A stretch of 22,130 nucleotides of DNA from MGBC131033 sp910585655 (GCA_949502025.1 CATBCG010000008.1:1-22130), one strand, 5' to 3'. Counted from the first letter of the stretch, positions 1 through 8,525 are shown. Translations and numbers: made by a program. Notes: a model not told the origin generated them from the letters alone.

Positions 1-132
1 CGACGGTTTTCCGAATGACGTTCGATTCGTACCTTGGATATTTTACGCACAGAAGGACGCTTGGTTTTCGCATATTGGTTTTCTCTGTGCAACCTGCTAT
101 ATCCAGTTGTCAATGTACTAATCATTGTGCTT

Positions 133-161
133 AGTATAGCAGAACTTTTGGAAAAAGGCAA
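133..161 (-). promoter_or_regulatory. Leftward sigma-A-type promoter at window edge
   Basis: Read on the minus strand, a -35-like TTGCCT (156-161) and a -10 TATACT (133-138) are separated by exactly 17 bases. Transcription would start near 126 and run left out of the window through an untranslated leader containing the string TACATTGACAACTGGATATA (about 100-119). Such short 'TTGAnAACTGnATA' strings occur in leaders of rRNA and other stable RNA transcripts in Firmicutes, so the transcript may be a stable-RNA operon, but no RNA gene is visible here. The promoter call is from the sequence; the nature of the transcript is a guess. Confidence 0.5.
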
Positions 162-177
162 GAGGAAGGCAATTCAT

Positions 178-198
178 CTCCAACCTTAGAGGTCGGAG
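178..198. promoter_or_regulatory. Imperfect dyad upstream of the MATE gene, possible operator
   Basis: CTCCAACCT (178-186) and AGGTCGGAG (190-198) form an inverted repeat with 8 of 9 matches around a 3-base centre. Its length and CTTAG-like centre resemble MerR-family drug-efflux operators, and it lies about 50 bases before an efflux gene. No convincing -35/-10 pair brackets it and no MerR gene is in the window, so this is only a candidate. Confidence 0.25.
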
Positions 199-249
199 TC
201 TTCTTGCTGGAAAAGGATAAAATCAAAAAACAGAGAGGAACGAGAGCAG

Positions 250-1620
250 ATGAAGCAGTCTGTAACACAACAAAACGATTTATTAAATGGAAGTATTTTA
301 AAAGGGTTGTCCAGATTGGCATTGCCGATTATGATGACCTCGTTTATTCAGATGGCGTATAACCTGACGGATATGATCTGGATTGGCAGGATTGGAAGCG
401 GCGCTGTAGCGGCAGTAGGAGCGGCGGGGATTTATCTGTGGATTTCCGAAAGCATTACTATGATTGCCCGAATGGGCGGGCAGGTCAAGGTGGCTCATTC
501 CATTGGAGGCGGAAATCAGGAGGATGCCAGCCGTTATGCCGCCGAAAGCTTTCATTTGGGGATTTTGCTGGCGGCTCTGTTTGCCTTGCTGGTGATCGTT
601 TTCCATCATGGTTTAGTAGGCTTTTTTCGTCTGGGAGACGCGCAGGTAGAAGAACAGGCGAGAAACTACTTACTTGTTACCGGAACGATCGGTGTGTGCT
701 TTGCGGTAATCAATATGGTATTTACCGGAATTTGTACCGGAAAAGGGGACTCTAAGCTCCCGTTTATGGCGACTTCGGTAGGATTGGTATTAAACGTAAT
801 ATTAGACCCCCTGTTGATTTTCGGGTTAGGTCCGCTGCCGGCTATGGGAGTGATAGGCGCGGCGGTAGCGACGGCAGGTTCTCAGGGGATAGTGATGCTT
901 TTATTTTTAATGTTGATGGGAAAAAGTAAAGATCGAACGTTTTTCCTGGGAATTCCGTTTTTTGGGAAGCCGCAGTTTGGCTATTTGAAAGAAGTCTGGA
1001 AGATTGGATTTCCGGCTGGAATTCAGAGTGTTTTTATGTCGGGATTGTCGCTGGTGATTTCCAGAGTAGTCGCTTCCTGGGGTCCTTCCGCGATTGCCGT
1101 ACAGAAGGTAGGAGGGCAGATTGAAAGCCTGGCTTGGATGATCTTTTCCGGCTTTTCGATGGCGGTCAACGCCTTTATCGGGCAGAATTATGGAGCGGGG
1201 CAGATGAAGCGCGTCCGTCAGGGCTACCGGGTAGCGCTGGGATTGATGTTTGTTTGGGGCTGCTTTTGTACGTTGCTTTTGCTGGCAGTTCCGGAAGTGC
1301 TGTTTCGTATTTTTATTACAGAAGAAGAGCTGATTCCGATGGGAGCGGATTACCTGCGGATAGTGGGAATGTGCGAGCTGTTCTGCTGTCTGGAGGGAGC
1401 GGCGATCGGCGCGTTTAACGGTCTTGGGCAGACGAAAATTCCGTCGCTTGCCAGCGTGGTATTTTATACGGCGAGGATTCCGCTAGCGGTCTTTTTGTCC
1501 CGTACCGGTCTGGGGCTAAACGGAATTTGGCTGGGGCTTAGCCTTGGAAGTATCATAAAAGCCGTCGTAGTGACGGTATGGTATCAGCTTTATGCAAGAC
1601 GCTTTCGGGCAGAAGAATAG
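250..1620 (+). CDS. MATE family efflux transporter
   Basis: A 456-residue multidrug and toxin extrusion (MATE) antiporter, expected in the cytoplasmic membrane, exporting drugs or metabolites in exchange for Na+ or H+. The protein is almost entirely hydrophobic segments, consistent with the 12 helices and two-fold internal symmetry of the family. The N-terminal LALPIMMTSFIQMAYNLTDM is typical of the NorM/DinF-type fold, and the later 'GFSMAVNAFIGQNYGAGQ' segment matches the conserved second-half 'A..FIGQN.GA' signature. Length is normal (about 450). The ATG at 250 follows GAGGAAC at a usable spacing. It stands alone, ending 60 bases before a strong terminator. Substrate cannot be predicted from sequence. 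Confidence 0.93.
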   Translation: MKQSVTQQNDLLNGSILKGLSRLALPIMMTSFIQMAYNLTDMIWIGRIGSGAVAAVGAAGIYLWISESITMIARMGGQVKVAHSIGGGNQEDASRYAAESFHLGILLAALFALLVIVFHHGLVGFFRLGDAQVEEQARNYLLVTGTIGVCFAVINMVFTGICTGKGDSKLPFMATSVGLVLNVILDPLLIFGLGPLPAMGVIGAAVATAGSQGIVMLLFLMLMGKSKDRTFFLGIPFFGKPQFGYLKEVWKIGFPAGIQSVFMSGLSLVISRVVASWGPSAIAVQKVGGQIESLAWMIFSGFSMAVNAFIGQNYGAGQMKRVRQGYRVALGLMFVWGCFCTLLLLAVPEVLFRIFITEEELIPMGADYLRIVGMCELFCCLEGAAIGAFNGLGQTKIPSLASVVFYTARIPLAVFLSRTGLGLNGIWLGLSLGSIIKAVVVTVWYQLYARRFRAEE

Positions 1621-1679
1621 GCGAAAAAAACAGACAATAGCTTTTAGCAACGCCAGATAAGGAAGTTTTTATGTAGGGT

Positions 1680-1720
1680 ACGGTGTAACTCAGTAAAATG
1701 GGTTACACCGTTTCCTTTTT
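1680..1720 (+). terminator. Rho-independent terminator after the MATE gene
   Basis: ACGGTGTAAC (1680-1689) and GTTACACCGT (1702-1711) form a perfect 10-bp stem with a 12-base loop, followed by TTCCTTTTT. It closes the MATE transcript and marks the left limit of normal chromosome before the mobile-element remnant. Confidence 0.9.
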
Positions 1721-1724
1721 AATA

Positions 1725-1952
1725 TTAGCCGCTTTTTTCTTCGGCGGGTTTATTGTATTTACTGTATTTGTTATCATTCATAGCAAGATTGTTACCTGTA
1801 ATCAGCCTGCATAATTCGATAATCAGTTCAAACATTACCTGTATGCCGTCCATTCGCTGTATTTTGAGGTACTTGATTGCAAGCACAAGCAGCGGCGTGT
1901 ATTTCAGCTTGTAGAATGGAACATAGCCGATATACTGCTGGTTATCGAGAAA
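1725..1952 (-). pseudogene. C-terminal remnant of an unrecognised mobile-element gene
   Basis: On the minus strand a 75-codon open frame ends at TAA (1725-1727) and is cut off upstream by an in-frame TGA (1953-1955). The reading has protein-like composition, for example DNQQYIGYVPFYKLKYTPLL near its start, with alternating hydrophobic and basic residues through the middle. It has no start codon with a ribosome site, so it appears to be the 3' end of a broken gene. I do not recognise the family. It lies next to another small leftward frame (2032-2295), and together they look like debris of an integrative element flanking the defence operon. Confidence 0.35.
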
Positions 1953-2031
1953 TCATTCACGAATAGCAGCAGGAGTATAAACCCATATCTTTCAAACTGT
2001 TTTTAACAGGTCAGAATCCTGTGGTAGACAT

Positions 2032-2295
2032 TTACACCACCGCCTTTTCACGCTGTGGCAGAATTAATTCGGCGGTGATTTCATCAATCAGAGCGATAAT
2101 TCGTTTTTCCGTATCCATCGTGATTTTGCCCTCGCAAGAGATACAAAGTTCGTCTAACTTATTATTGAAAGAGAAGAACATTTCGGGTAAAACTGCTCTC
2201 GGCATATATCCCAAAGCACGCTGGCGAAGATATTCCGATACGAAATTTTTTGCATATTTTTTCGGCAGGTTGGGAATACTATTTCGTTTAGGCAA
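2032..2295 (-). CDS. Small leftward protein of probable mobile-element origin
   Basis: An 87-codon minus-strand frame beginning at a TTG (2293-2295) and rich in charged residues (starts PKRNSIPNLPKKYAKNF, includes a CxxC-like CISC). It resembles the small accessory proteins found beside mobilisation genes in Clostridia integrative elements, but I cannot name the family. No ribosome site precedes the TTG. A second frame upstream (from about 2366) reads toward it and would join it if one T were added in the T run at about 2294-2299, so the gene may be frameshifted and originally about 110 residues. Function unknown. Confidence 0.45.
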   Translation of the reverse strand: MPKRNSIPNLPKKYAKNFVSEYLRQRALGYMPRAVLPEMFFSFNNKLDELCISCEGKITMDTEKRIIALIDEITAELILPQREKAVV

Positions 2296-2410
2296 AAAAG
2301 AGTCGATGAACTATGATTGCTCACTTGCTCATTGACAATAGATACCGAAAAAATTTTTTTCGTCAATTACGATTTGCATGCAAGTTTAAAATAATGTCCG
2401 CATTAAGTTA

Positions 2411-2439
2411 TTGCAATTCTCCAGTCCATATGCTATAAT
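2411..2439 (+). promoter_or_regulatory. Promoter of the abiE-led defence operon
   Basis: TTGCAA (2411-2416), 17 bases, TATAAT (2434-2439): a near-consensus sigma-A promoter. Transcription should begin near 2446, which rules out the upstream TTG at 2442 as the start of abiEi. AbiEi antitoxins of this family bind inverted repeats in their own promoters and repress them; I see no unambiguous repeat here. Confidence 0.75.
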
Positions 2440-2465
2440 AGTTGCGTACAATATCAATTTCTTGT

Positions 2466-3092
2466 ATGCAGAAAGTTGGTGTCTGCTTGAATAAAACAGA
2501 AATATTAAAAAAGATAATTGAAAATAACGGTGGTATTGCAAAAACTTCAGATTTTGCCGCTAACGGGATAAATAAATATGAAGTTGCAGCTTTTTGTAAA
2601 GAAGGATTCATCGAAAGGATTCGCAGGGGATTTTATCAACTTCCACAAAGCAACAGCATGACTGAGGAGCAGTTAATACACGAGCTGCTTCCACAAGGAA
2701 TTATTTGTGTGGAGTCTGCTTTGTTTCACTACGGATATAGTGATTTTTCTCCTCGTGAATGGTCAATTGCTGTGCCGAGAACAGCGTCCCGTGCTGTAAA
2801 GAACATTGAAGAATTTCCGATGAAGGCTTATTATATTCAAAAGGAATTTTTAGACATAGGTAAATCCACAAACAATTTTAACAGCGTGATACTGCCTGTA
2901 TATGACCGTGAGCGAACAATATGTGATTGCTTTAAGTACCGCACAAAACTTGACAACGAAATTTTCAATAAGGCTGTCAATGCCTATGCTGCTGATGAAA
3001 AAAAGAACCTCGCAAATTTGTCTAAGTATGCAAAGGAAATGAAGCTTTATACAAAGGTGATGAATGTAATGGAGGTGTTACTTAATGGCTGA
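2466..3092 (+). CDS. abiEi: AbiEi-type antitoxin / autorepressor
   Basis: About 208 residues. The N-terminus (roughly residues 8-58, NKTEILKKIIENNGGIAKTS to IRRGFYQL) is the winged-helix module of the AbiEi_4 family; the rest matches the antitoxin C-terminal domain (segments 'ICVESALFHYGYSDFSP' and 'VYDRERTICDCFKYR'). Known role: in type IV toxin-antitoxin AbiE systems this protein represses the operon and counteracts AbiEii without the usual stable complex. The start is uncertain: the ATG at 2466 and a TTG at 2487 are in frame and neither has a strong ribosome site. The stop overlaps the start of abiEii by 8 bases, the normal arrangement for the pair, so translational coupling is likely. Confidence 0.9.
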   Translation: MQKVGVCLNKTEILKKIIENNGGIAKTSDFAANGINKYEVAAFCKEGFIERIRRGFYQLPQSNSMTEEQLIHELLPQGIICVESALFHYGYSDFSPREWSIAVPRTASRAVKNIEEFPMKAYYIQKEFLDIGKSTNNFNSVILPVYDRERTICDCFKYRTKLDNEIFNKAVNAYAADEKKNLANLSKYAKEMKLYTKVMNVMEVLLNG

Positions 3093-3981
3093 CATAGCTG
3101 CATCCGTGCTTGCACGTCTTAAAAACAAGGCAAAAGAAAGTGGAAAAAGTTATCAGCTTTGTCTGCAACTTTTCTGTCAAGAGGAGTTTTTGCGCCGTTT
3201 GGAAAAGTCAAAGTATGCTGAGAACCTCGTGTTGAAAGGCGGCTTGTTCCTCTATTCCCTCACTGACTTTGATAGCCGAGTAACGGTTGATGTGGACTTT
3301 TTGCTCCGCCAGATATCAAATACGCCGGAGCAGTTGAAAGCCGTGTTGGAGGGAATTATTGCTACACCTACCGGAAACGACTTTATCACCTTTGAGATTA
3401 AAGATGTTGCCCCAATTGCTGTTGCGAAGAAGTATGCAGGAATCGGCGCATCGGTGGTCGCCCGTATAAAAAACACCAAGACACCGTTTAGTATTGATTT
3501 TGGTGTAGGGGATGTTATCGTACCGAAACAGGAAAAACGCAAAATTCCCACTCAGCTTGATGATTTTGTTGCACCGACAGTTAATACTTATTCCATTGAA
3601 ACGACTGTTGCTGAGAAAATTGACACAATCCTCAGTCTGATGGAGTTTTCCAGCCGCATGAAAGACTATTATGATATTTATTACCTTGCCAATAAGTTTG
3701 ATTTTGACGGTAAGGTGCTGACCGAAGCACTCAGAAAAACCTTTGTGAACCGTGAACATATTTTCACGGCAGAACAATTTGAACAGGTTATGAGCTTTAA
3801 TGACGATGTGGCAATGCAGAAGAAATGGAAAGCTTTTGTCCGTAAAATCGACACGAAAACGGATGATTACAGTACTGTACTGAAAACAATAGAAGCCTTC
3901 TTGACAAAACCGTTTACAGCAGCAGTTGGAGACAAAGAATTTACTGAAAAATGGTCTGCCACTAATGGCGAGTGGGTGTAA
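3085..3981 (+). CDS. abiEii: AbiEii nucleotidyltransferase toxin
   Basis: A 298-residue nucleotidyltransferase of the AbiEii/AbiGii toxin family. Visible motifs: LVLKGG (48-53) before the metal-binding pair in VDVDF (D69, D71), a third acidic position in FSIDFG (D138), then AEK (176-178) and RMKDYYDIYYL (191-201), the family's C-terminal signature. Family knowledge: such toxins transfer nucleotides to tRNA or other targets, halting growth and blocking phage. All catalytic residues are present and the frame is intact. The ATG follows GGAGGTG inside the end of abiEi. With that gene it forms the first unit of a rightward defence operon. Confidence 0.93.
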   Translation: MADIAASVLARLKNKAKESGKSYQLCLQLFCQEEFLRRLEKSKYAENLVLKGGLFLYSLTDFDSRVTVDVDFLLRQISNTPEQLKAVLEGIIATPTGNDFITFEIKDVAPIAVAKKYAGIGASVVARIKNTKTPFSIDFGVGDVIVPKQEKRKIPTQLDDFVAPTVNTYSIETTVAEKIDTILSLMEFSSRMKDYYDIYYLANKFDFDGKVLTEALRKTFVNREHIFTAEQFEQVMSFNDDVAMQKKWKAFVRKIDTKTDDYSTVLKTIEAFLTKPFTAAVGDKEFTEKWSATNGEWV

Positions 3982-3993
3982 TAGGAGGATATT

Positions 3994-5860
3994 ATGAATA
4001 GATTTAACATAATAAACAAAATTGGAGATAAATATCATGTGGGAAACACAGAGAGTGGTGAATTTAGCTATTCTTAAGCCCTAAAATCTGTTGATAAAGA
4101 TATTAAAGACTATCAAAAAGGAACCTCTGGAATACAACATCAATTTCTTGATATTCGCTTTGAAAATGAGCGGTTAGCCGTTTTGATAGAAACAAAAAAC
4201 AAATTCAGCAAGTGGGATAAAGCAAAAATACAGACTCAGTTGCAAGACTATGTTCGATTCGAAAAAGCATACTCAGATAAAAAGATTGTAGCTATTCTTG
4301 CCGAAACCGATGGAGATGATGTGTGGGTTTGGTATGGCCAATCTGTTATTATTGATGACGAACACCGAATGGAAGAAGAAACGATACTTCGTTCGTTTGA
4401 AGAATATGAAAATCTATGCTTTGGTAGAGTGAATGACAAAATTAAGATTGTTGACTCTATCAAGACGCTTAATGAAAAACTTCATTCTGATGGTATTAAT
4501 GAGAAATTGCGTAGCCAATTTGTTGGTACTTGCCTCCTTGCGCTAAAAAACGGACTTGTATACCAGGATGTTAAGGAAACGCTTAATCCTAAAACTGGAA
4601 AGAAAATGTCACCAGAAAAGGTTATTCTAAAAAATATCAAAGATGTCTTAGAGGGATTGCTCACTCGTGGCGGTGACTTAAATAAAGCGGGTAAACTTGC
4701 AGTTTTAAACAATAAAGTTCTTGGAGACCAGGATGTTACAAGTCTTACTTATACAGAGCTTAAGGATATTCTGCAATTTATTGATGATAATGTTGTCCCA
4801 TACATAAACGATAAAAGTACTGCCGGACAAGATTTGCTGAATTTGTTCTTTACCACATTCAACAAATACGTAGGCAAGTCTGATAAGAATCAAGCGTTCA
4901 CACCCGACCACATCTGTGATTTTATGAGCAAAGCGGTTGGTGTAAACAAAAATTCCCGTGTTTTGGACCCATGCTGCGGAAGCGGTGCTTTCCTGGTTAG
5001 GGCTATGACCGATGCAATGGATGATTGTGACACTGAGGAAGAGCGTGAAGAAGTTAAGAAGAACCAAATATTCGGCATTGAATATGAGGAAGGGGCGTTT
5101 GGTCTTTCTTCTACCAACATGCTGATTCATGGTGACGGCAACTCTAATGTTGTTCAGGATTCTATGTTTAAGCGAGCCAAATGGATCGCTGAGAACAATA
5201 TCAATATTGTCTTAATGAATCCATCCTATAATGCTACAAAAAAGTGTTGTGACCCGGATTATACCAAAGGATGGGATGCCAAGAAAAAAGAAGATCCCTC
5301 CAAAGGTTTACATTTCGTAGAGTGGGTAGCTCGCTATGTCCCATTTACCTGCAAAATGGCAGTGCTTTTACCTATGCAGGCCGCTATTGGCAATACCGGA
5401 GATGTAAAGGATTTCAAAAAGAAGATGTTGGACAACTATACTCTTGATGCAGTATTTTCCCTTCCTACAGAAATGTTTTATCCTGGCGCTGCAGCAGTAG
5501 CTTGCTGTATGATTTTTGAACTTTCCGTTTAAACATGAAAAAGCCGACAGAGATACGTTCTTTGGCTATTTTAAGGATGATAAGTTCATTAAAAGAAAAG
5601 GACTTGGGCGTATTGAACGTACCGATACGGATGGAAACAGTTTGTGGGCAAAAACAAAAGAGCAGTGGTTGACCCTCTACAAAAATCGGAGAGAGGTTCC
5701 TGGTCTTTCAGTAATGAATAGGGTCTCTTGGAAAGATGAATGGCTCGCTGAAGCCTATATGGAAACTGATTATAGCACTTTATCTCAAGATGATTTCCAA
5801 AAAGTATTAAACGATTATTTGTCCTATCTTGTAAAGGAGGGCGAAATATATGAATCTTGA
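3994..5860 (+). pseudogene. BcgI-like restriction nuclease-methyltransferase subunit, broken twice
   Basis: Begins with ATG at 3994 after AGGAGG, 12 bases past abiEii. Codon 28 is TAA (4075-4077); the same frame then continues uninterrupted to 5532. N-terminal PD-(D/E)xK-like nuclease region: LDIRF, then LIETK, then QTQLQDY. The following N6-adenine methyltransferase has motif I LDPCCGSGAFL and motif IV NPSY (a variant of NPPY). At 5527-5533 one extra T (GTTTAAA where GTTAAA would keep frame) shifts the rest into another frame that continues to 5860 as expected methylase C-terminal sequence (KHEKADRDTFFGYFKDD). Repaired, the protein would be about 621 residues, near the size I recall for the BcgI A subunit. 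Internal restarts (TTG 4183, ATG 4369) could give a methylase without the full nuclease, but still lacking the C-terminus. Confidence 0.88.
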
Positions 5861-7007
5861 TGTGGAAAATTGGGAACTCTTTGACTTTATTAAAATTTTT
5901 GACATAAAAAAAGGATTTTACAATAAAAAGCCTGAACCTTCAGGACTCGGAACAATTCCCTTTTTGGGAGCAACTGACAGCAATAACGGTGTTACTGAAC
6001 ATTACACTTATGATGAAATAGACTCTTCCTCAAAAACTGGTGACGAACCAAACGAACCTATTGAGCGGAAACTATTTCCAGGACATGCTGTTTGCGTTAC
6101 AAATAACGGTTCAGTTGGATATGCATATTATCAACATAAACCCTTTACATGTAGCCACGACGTAAATCCATTGTATTTATTAGATGGTCAATTCAATGAG
6201 TATACAGGAATGTTTGTTGCCGCCGTAATTATGTATGACAGATATCGTTGGGGGTATGGTCGAAAGTGGCGTCCTGAAAGAATGGTAAAATCACAATTGC
6301 GACTTCCCATTTTGCGTGACAAAAACGGGAAACCTATATTGGACTCTACTAAAAAACATTCTGAGTCAGGATATTCGCCCGACTGGGAATATATGGAGAC
6401 ATACATAAAAACCTTACACCATAAACCGCTCACAACTCAGATAATCAACCCACCAAATATTGAATTGCACACAGAAACTTGGAAAGAGTTTTTGCTGCAT
6501 AAAATCATGAAAGCAGGAATGGGAAATGGTATTGATTCAGTTTTAACCACAAATGACAAACCTAAATACAACTATGTTTCCCGTGATAGCAACGGCAATG
6601 GTGTTGTAGGGTTCGTTAATGAAATTGAGGGGGAAGAACCATTTCCTGCAGGAGCGATGTCATTGGCTTTGGGTGGCAGCTTTTTGGGGTCTTGTTTCAT
6701 CCAAAAGAAACCATTCTATACTGCACAAAATGTAGCTGTGTTGCAGGAAAAAGTTCCCTTATCTGACCACACCAAACTATTTATTGCTACACTCATCAGA
6801 AATGAATGTAAGATTAAATATCAAGCATTTGGGCGAGAGTTAAACGCCCATTTCAGAAAAGATTTTACAATAAAGCTTCCCATTTTGCACAATAAAAATG
6901 GCATCGTTTTTGATGAAACAAAAGAGTTTTCTGAAGAAGGTTATATTCCTGATTGGAAGTGGATGGATAATTATATGAAGTCCTTGCCGTATAGTGATAG
7001 GATATAA
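5850..7007 (+). CDS. Specificity (S) subunit of a BcgI-like / type I-like R-M system
   Basis: 385 residues, starting at an ATG with AAGGAGG that overlaps the end of the methylase gene by 11 bases. It consists of two related halves, each a target-recognition domain followed by a matching tail: GYSPDWEYMETYIK (174-187) and GYIPDWKWMDNYMK (364-377), 190 residues apart, each preceded by an 'LPIL..KNG' segment. That two-half layout is what lets S/B subunits recognise a bipartite DNA site. The frame is intact, unlike its enzymatic partner, so the protein may be made without a functional partner here. Target sequence cannot be read from the protein. Confidence 0.88.
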   Translation: MNLDVENWELFDFIKIFDIKKGFYNKKPEPSGLGTIPFLGATDSNNGVTEHYTYDEIDSSSKTGDEPNEPIERKLFPGHAVCVTNNGSVGYAYYQHKPFTCSHDVNPLYLLDGQFNEYTGMFVAAVIMYDRYRWGYGRKWRPERMVKSQLRLPILRDKNGKPILDSTKKHSESGYSPDWEYMETYIKTLHHKPLTTQIINPPNIELHTETWKEFLLHKIMKAGMGNGIDSVLTTNDKPKYNYVSRDSNGNGVVGFVNEIEGEEPFPAGAMSLALGGSFLGSCFIQKKPFYTAQNVAVLQEKVPLSDHTKLFIATLIRNECKIKYQAFGRELNAHFRKDFTIKLPILHNKNGIVFDETKEFSEEGYIPDWKWMDNYMKSLPYSDRI

Positions 7008-7016
7008 GGAGGAAAT

Positions 7017-8525
7017 ATGCCTAAAAATGTAGTACAATATGATCTTCTCATCTCATGTCCAGGCGATATTATTAATGAGATTAGTATAATTGAGGATGCC
7101 GTATCACAGTTTAATACTCTGTTTTCGGATGCTTTGGGAATTAGCGTTCGCATAAAGCACTGGCGAAAAAACTCTTATGCCCAGTCTGGGGGAAAACCTC
7201 AAAAATTGCTGAATGAGCAATTTGTAAATGGCTGTGATGCCGCAGTTGCCATTTTATGGACACGGTTTGGAACACCAACAGATGAATACGGATCAGGTAC
7301 AGAGGAAGAAGTTGAAATTATGTTGTCCTCCAGAAAACAGGTGTTTATGTATTTCTCGGATAAGCCGCTCTCTCCATCTCAAATGAATGAGGATGGTTAT
7401 AAAAAAATTCAGGCTTTTCGTGATAAATACAAAGACCGTGGTATTTATTTTACATATTCATCGGATGAAGAATTCAAGTCGCTGTTTTTTGCACAGTTAT
7501 CTCAATATTTTTTGAGTGAAAAAAGAGTGGCGGAAGTTAAGGGAGAGCGCCATTCCAAATTAAAGATTGTTGGTATTGACCAAGGTCAGCGCATCAATGA
7601 TGAGGGGGTCATAATAAAGTTTGTTCCAAATACTGAAATGTCCATGAGCAAGTATTTGGATAAAATAAGAGAACTTTACAACATTATTTCTGCTGCAAAG
7701 CTTGGAAAGAGTGTGGAGTTGCCAGAAACATTTTCCAAGCAGGCTTTTTCGTTTAATAAGCCAAAAAAAATCGACGAAGACGACAGAAAACTAATACAAT
7801 CTGTAGCTGAGAATTTAAACATCAGCATTACCGAAGATTTTTTTGCACTTGGTAATCTATTGCAGAGTACTATTCCTACAAATATGTTTGGCAGTGCTCC
7901 TCTTACAGGGACAGAAGAAGAAAAAGAAAAGTACCATAACATTCGAGAACTTTTGGAGACGATTTCAAAAGCATTAGAATGGGCTCCCATAGAAAATGCA
8001 TTTACGGATAAAAAATGTTTGAAGCTTGCCCTTCAAAACTGTGGTACAAACATTGATGAAGATATAGAAATTTCTCTCAAAATTCCAAAGAATAGTTTGC
8101 TACCAATGAGTGAATTTCCAAAGTTCAATAATGATGAGATGGGTTATTTACTGAATGATTGCGATATAAGCGAACTTTTTGGTATTTGTAATACATCGAC
8201 ATATTCGGATTACAATTCATCTGTTGTAACAAGTCGGCGGTTTTCTCCTCGTATTTCTACGCCTTACGTTTTCCCGGGATATTCTCCCGATTGTAGCGAC
8301 GATTTTAAAAGTGAACTTGCCAATGTATTCTGTTATTCTTGTTTTGATGAAGGGGAAGATTATATTGTAAAGCTTAAATTTGATTACATTAAACATAATA
8401 CAACAATTGCTTTTCCTTCTATTATTTTTATTAAAGAGCCTTTTAACTCTATACCATATACGATTACATCTAAGAACTCACCAGAAATAGTGTCTGGAGA
8501 AATCAAAATTGCAGAGGATTCGTAA
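7017..8525 (+). CDS. DUF4062 N-terminal domain protein, probable defence-associated component
   Basis: 502 residues; ATG with AAGGAGG, 9 bases after the S gene, so co-transcribed. The first ~165 residues match the DUF4062 family: YDLLISCPGDI (8-18), KHW (48-50), AAVAILWTRFGTPT (75-88), GSGTEEEVE (92-100), then KQVFMYFSDKPLSPSQ. DUF4062 is a Rossmann-like/TIR-like fold, and the GTEEEVE acidic patch sits where such folds often place a catalytic Glu. Residues ~200-330 look mostly helical with a linker; the last ~170 residues have alternating strand-like segments and end in 'DYIKHNTTIAFPSIIF', a possible immunoglobulin-like sandwich. The C-terminal part is unassigned. Position behind AbiE and R-M genes suggests anti-phage function (inference). 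Intact. Confidence 0.75.
   Translation: MPKNVVQYDLLISCPGDIINEISIIEDAVSQFNTLFSDALGISVRIKHWRKNSYAQSGGKPQKLLNEQFVNGCDAAVAILWTRFGTPTDEYGSGTEEEVEIMLSSRKQVFMYFSDKPLSPSQMNEDGYKKIQAFRDKYKDRGIYFTYSSDEEFKSLFFAQLSQYFLSEKRVAEVKGERHSKLKIVGIDQGQRINDEGVIIKFVPNTEMSMSKYLDKIRELYNIISAAKLGKSVELPETFSKQAFSFNKPKKIDEDDRKLIQSVAENLNISITEDFFALGNLLQSTIPTNMFGSAPLTGTEEEKEKYHNIRELLETISKALEWAPIENAFTDKKCLKLALQNCGTNIDEDIEISLKIPKNSLLPMSEFPKFNNDEMGYLLNDCDISELFGICNTSTYSDYNSSVVTSRRFSPRISTPYVFPGYSPDCSDDFKSELANVFCYSCFDEGEDYIVKLKFDYIKHNTTIAFPSIIFIKEPFNSIPYTITSKNSPEIVSGEIKIAEDS

Noticed and set aside
15..40. GTTCGATTC, similar to a tRNA T-loop
   Set aside because: The flanking bases do not form a five-pair T stem and no acceptor or anticodon arm is present.
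3316..4038. 240-codon open frame on the minus strand
   Set aside because: It lies antisense to abiEii, which has complete catalytic motifs; the minus reading is Cys/Ile/Phe-rich with no recognisable domain and no ribosome site.
5528..5534. TTTAAAC, the classic -1 slippery heptamer, at the methylase frameshift
   Set aside because: It is out of phase (the zero frame reads GTT TAA), and the shift needed is +1, not -1, so a programmed -1 event does not fit; a simple one-base insertion does.
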